From the NCBI GenBank assembly GCA_021325025.1, contig JAJPHZ010000018.1, forward strand, positions 98,979 to 162,978: a stretch of 64,000 bases of DNA, in the 5' to 3' direction. The translations under genes and the position numbers were made by a program. The notes below the pieces were generated by a model. It did no database searches. It was not told the DNA's origin and saw nothing but the letters and a program-made list of their open reading frames with translations. This DNA comes from Pseudomonadota bacterium (GTDB taxonomy: Bacteria > Desulfobacterota > Binatia > Binatales > Binataceae). Below, piece after piece: positions 62,621 through 64,000 of the stretch; within the stretch, counting starts at the first letter, position 1, and each line of letters opens with the position of its first letter.

Positions 62621-63814
62621 TCATCCGTGCACCAGCAAATTGCTGACGCCGCGCGGGACCAGCGGTCCCGACACCACCAGCGCGATCTTTGCGTCAGGAA
62701 CCTGACAGGTTGACGTGCCGCGCACCTGGCGCACTGCTTCGTTGACCAGCTCCATCCCATGCACGTAGCACTCGGCCAGGTTGCCGCCGCTGGTGTTGAT
62801 CGGCAGCTTGCCGTTGGGCGCGATCAGGTTTTCGAAGGTGCAAAACTCGTTGACCTCGTCCGGAGCGCAGAAGCCGTGCTCCACGATGCACATCAGCGGG
62901 CCGCCGCTGAAGTGCTCGTAGAACTGCGCCACGTCCACATCCTTGGGCGCAATTCCCGCCATCTGGTACAGGCGCGGCGCCACCGTCTTGTAATTGGCCG
63001 AGGGATAATCGAACGAATTCTCCGCCGCTACGTCGGTGCGATAGCCCGAGCCCTGCGCTGCCGCCATGATGTAGGCCGGCTTTTGTCTGAGGTCGCGGGC
63101 CCGCTCGGCAGTGGTCAGAATCACGGCCGCGGCGCCGTCGTTTTCCATGCAGCAGTCGAACAGATGGAACGGTTCGGCGATCCATCGCGAGTTGTCGTAA
63201 GCCTCGCGCGTAAGCGGCCGTCCGTACATCACCGCGCGCGGATTGAACTGCGCATGATGGTACGACGCCATCGCGATCGCCGCCAGCGCGTCCTGTTTGA
63301 CCTTGTGCTCGTACATGAAGCGGCGCGTGCGCAGCGCAATCCAATGGGCCGGGGCCAGCAATCCATAGGGCGCCGAGTAAGCCGACAGATTGGAGTAGCC
63401 CGGTGCGACGCCGGCGATCGTATTGATCTGCGCGCCCTGGCCGAAGCGTCCGTATTGTCCCTGCGCCAGGGCGCGGAAGACGACCACGTAGTTGGCGTAG
63501 CCGGCCGCGATGGCGGCTGCAGCATTGCCCACCGCCGCCGCCACCCCGCCTCCGCCCCCGCCCCATACCATCACCGAAAGTCGCACTTCCGGCAGGTCCA
63601 GCGCCGCCGCGATGCGCGTCGCCTCGCTGCGGTCGTTGGAGTAGGAGGAAAAGCCGTCGATCTCCTTGACGCTGATTCCTGCGTCCTGCGCCGCCTTGCT
63701 AATCGCCTCGCAGGCAAGCAGGAACTCGGGTACCGGCGCCTGGCCGCGTTTGTAGTATTTGGTCTCGCCCACGCCGACGATCGCGACCTTGTCCTTGACA
63801 TTGTACTCGCTCAT
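62621..63814 (-). CDS. thiolase-fold protein without catalytic cysteine (Ltp2-like aldolase candidate)
   Basis: A 397-residue thiolase-superfamily (SCP-x/lipid-transfer type) protein: VAIVGVGETKYYKRG at the start, PEFLLACEAISKAAQDAG, and C-terminal GGNLAECYVHGMELVNEAVRQVRG. The first active-site Cys of true thiolases is missing (the loop reads VWGGGGGG), and the C-terminal GHP-like His is replaced around ECY-VHG. Family members with this pattern, paired with DUF35, act as retro-aldolases on beta-hydroxyacyl-CoA rather than as thiolases. The start is ATG 63814 with AGGGA upstream. It directly precedes the DUF35 gene. Confidence 0.9.
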   Translation of the reverse strand: MSEYNVKDKVAIVGVGETKYYKRGQAPVPEFLLACEAISKAAQDAGISVKEIDGFSSYSNDRSEATRIAAALDLPEVRLSVMVWGGGGGGVAAAVGNAAAAIAAGYANYVVVFRALAQGQYGRFGQGAQINTIAGVAPGYSNLSAYSAPYGLLAPAHWIALRTRRFMYEHKVKQDALAAIAMASYHHAQFNPRAVMYGRPLTREAYDNSRWIAEPFHLFDCCMENDGAAAVILTTAERARDLRQKPAYIMAAAQGSGYRTDVAAENSFDYPSANYKTVAPRLYQMAGIAPKDVDVAQFYEHFSGGPLMCIVEHGFCAPDEVNEFCTFENLIAPNGKLPINTSGGNLAECYVHGMELVNEAVRQVRGTSTCQVPDAKIALVVSGPLVPRGVSNLLVHG

Positions 63815-63842
63815 TTGTGAGTCCCTCGCTGCTCCGAAGCCG

Positions 63843-63929
63843 ACCTAACTCCTAACCCCTTCCCCAAAGGGGAAGAGAAATGCGCTCCGTCTCCCCTTCC
63901 CTTTCAGGGAAGGGCCCGGGGGTTAGGTC
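63843..63929. repeat. composite palindromic intergenic repeat
   Basis: Two perfect hairpins, CTTCCCC-AAA-GGGGAAG (63859-63875) and CCCTTCCCT-TTC-AGGGAAGGG (63894-63914), nested in an outer pair CCTAACCCC (63851-63859) / GGGGTTAGG (63919-63927). The structure resembles a REP/MITE-like dispersed element. It lies between the thiolase-like gene and a following minus-strand gene whose stop is at 63941. Only one copy is visible here. Confidence 0.65.
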
Positions 63930-63940
63930 TTTCTCCGTTC

Positions 63941-64000
63941 CTAATCCAACGACTTCGCAACCCGGTTCGACGCCGCATGCTTGCCCGCGTGATGGCCAAA
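63941..64000 (-). CDS. C-terminal end of a gene running out of the window
   Basis: The last 19 codons of a minus-strand frame, ending HAASNRVAKSLD and a TAG stop at 63941-63943. The bulk lies to the right of the window. The position, just past the palindromic repeat, and the lack of a stop to the edge are the only evidence; two other frames are also open. The upstream neighbour might be another acyl-CoA enzyme, but no motif is present. Confidence 0.35.
   Translation of the reverse strand, partial: FGHHAGKHAASNRVAKSLD

Overview
This is a high-GC (low to mid sixties percent by eye), gene-dense chromosomal segment from a Gram-negative bacterium. A diderm, LPS-bearing envelope is indicated by LpxD, LptE and several lipoprotein signal peptides. 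Long Pro-Thr linkers in extracellular proteins, many lipid/CoA enzymes (acyl-CoA dehydrogenase, thiolase plus DUF35, CaiB/BaiF CoA transferase, HSL-type hydrolases) and slow-grower style housekeeping operons would fit an uncultivated deltaproteobacterium-like lineage such as Binatota. That placement is inference only; no rRNA gene is present to test it.

Layout. 1-2058: a lipoprotein start cut by the window edge, a dGTPase-like HD hydrolase and a TPR protein. 2070-3470: two decayed insertion sequences (ISNCY-type and IS3-type). 3526-9566: an accessory region with a Pro-Thr-rich lipoprotein, a 1345-residue BNR-repeat exported protein and an AT-richer spacer. 9630-14927: tandem HSL hydrolases, a small exported protein, a large alpha/beta hydrolase and mazG. 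15013-22223: rpsT, ftsH, an acyltransferase, and a minus-strand run of ribBA, nusB, lptE and holA. 22428-25308: a YciI/ECF sigma pair, then a redoxin gene with an in-frame TGA exactly where the first Cys of its CxxC motif should be, followed by a SECIS-like hairpin. I read this as a selenoprotein fused to a DsbD-N-like domain. 25345-36739: a long minus-strand series (glycerate kinase, icd, sulfite-oxidase-like protein, glpD, nth, yceD, rpmF, plsX, fabD, acpP, nrdR, ribD, DUF2585).

36855-37160: relics of a vapBC toxin-antitoxin pair. 37223-43382: rpiA, folE, metF, thrB-like kinase, bcp, an exported hydrolase-like protein and lpxD. 43497-44967: hisI and hisG. 44991-50384: a ThDP enzyme, a double CaiB/BaiF CoA transferase and an aldo/keto reductase. 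50487-56610: malic enzyme, dnaJ (apparently starting at ATT), dnaK and a COG2403-type GTPase. 57122-60126: an SDR and the DUF3300/DUF2950 pair. 60224-63814: acyl-CoA dehydrogenase, a coiled-coil protein, and a DUF35/thiolase pair resembling steroid side-chain aldolases. The window ends in a composite palindromic repeat and the last codons of another minus-strand gene.

Themes: riboflavin and folate synthesis (ribBA, ribD, folE, metF), fatty-acid/phospholipid initiation (plsX, fabD, acpP), protein quality control (ftsH, dnaKJ), envelope biogenesis and acyl-CoA catabolism. The most interesting items are the Sec-redoxin fusion, the ATT start of dnaJ, and the RibBA whose RibB half has lost key residues.
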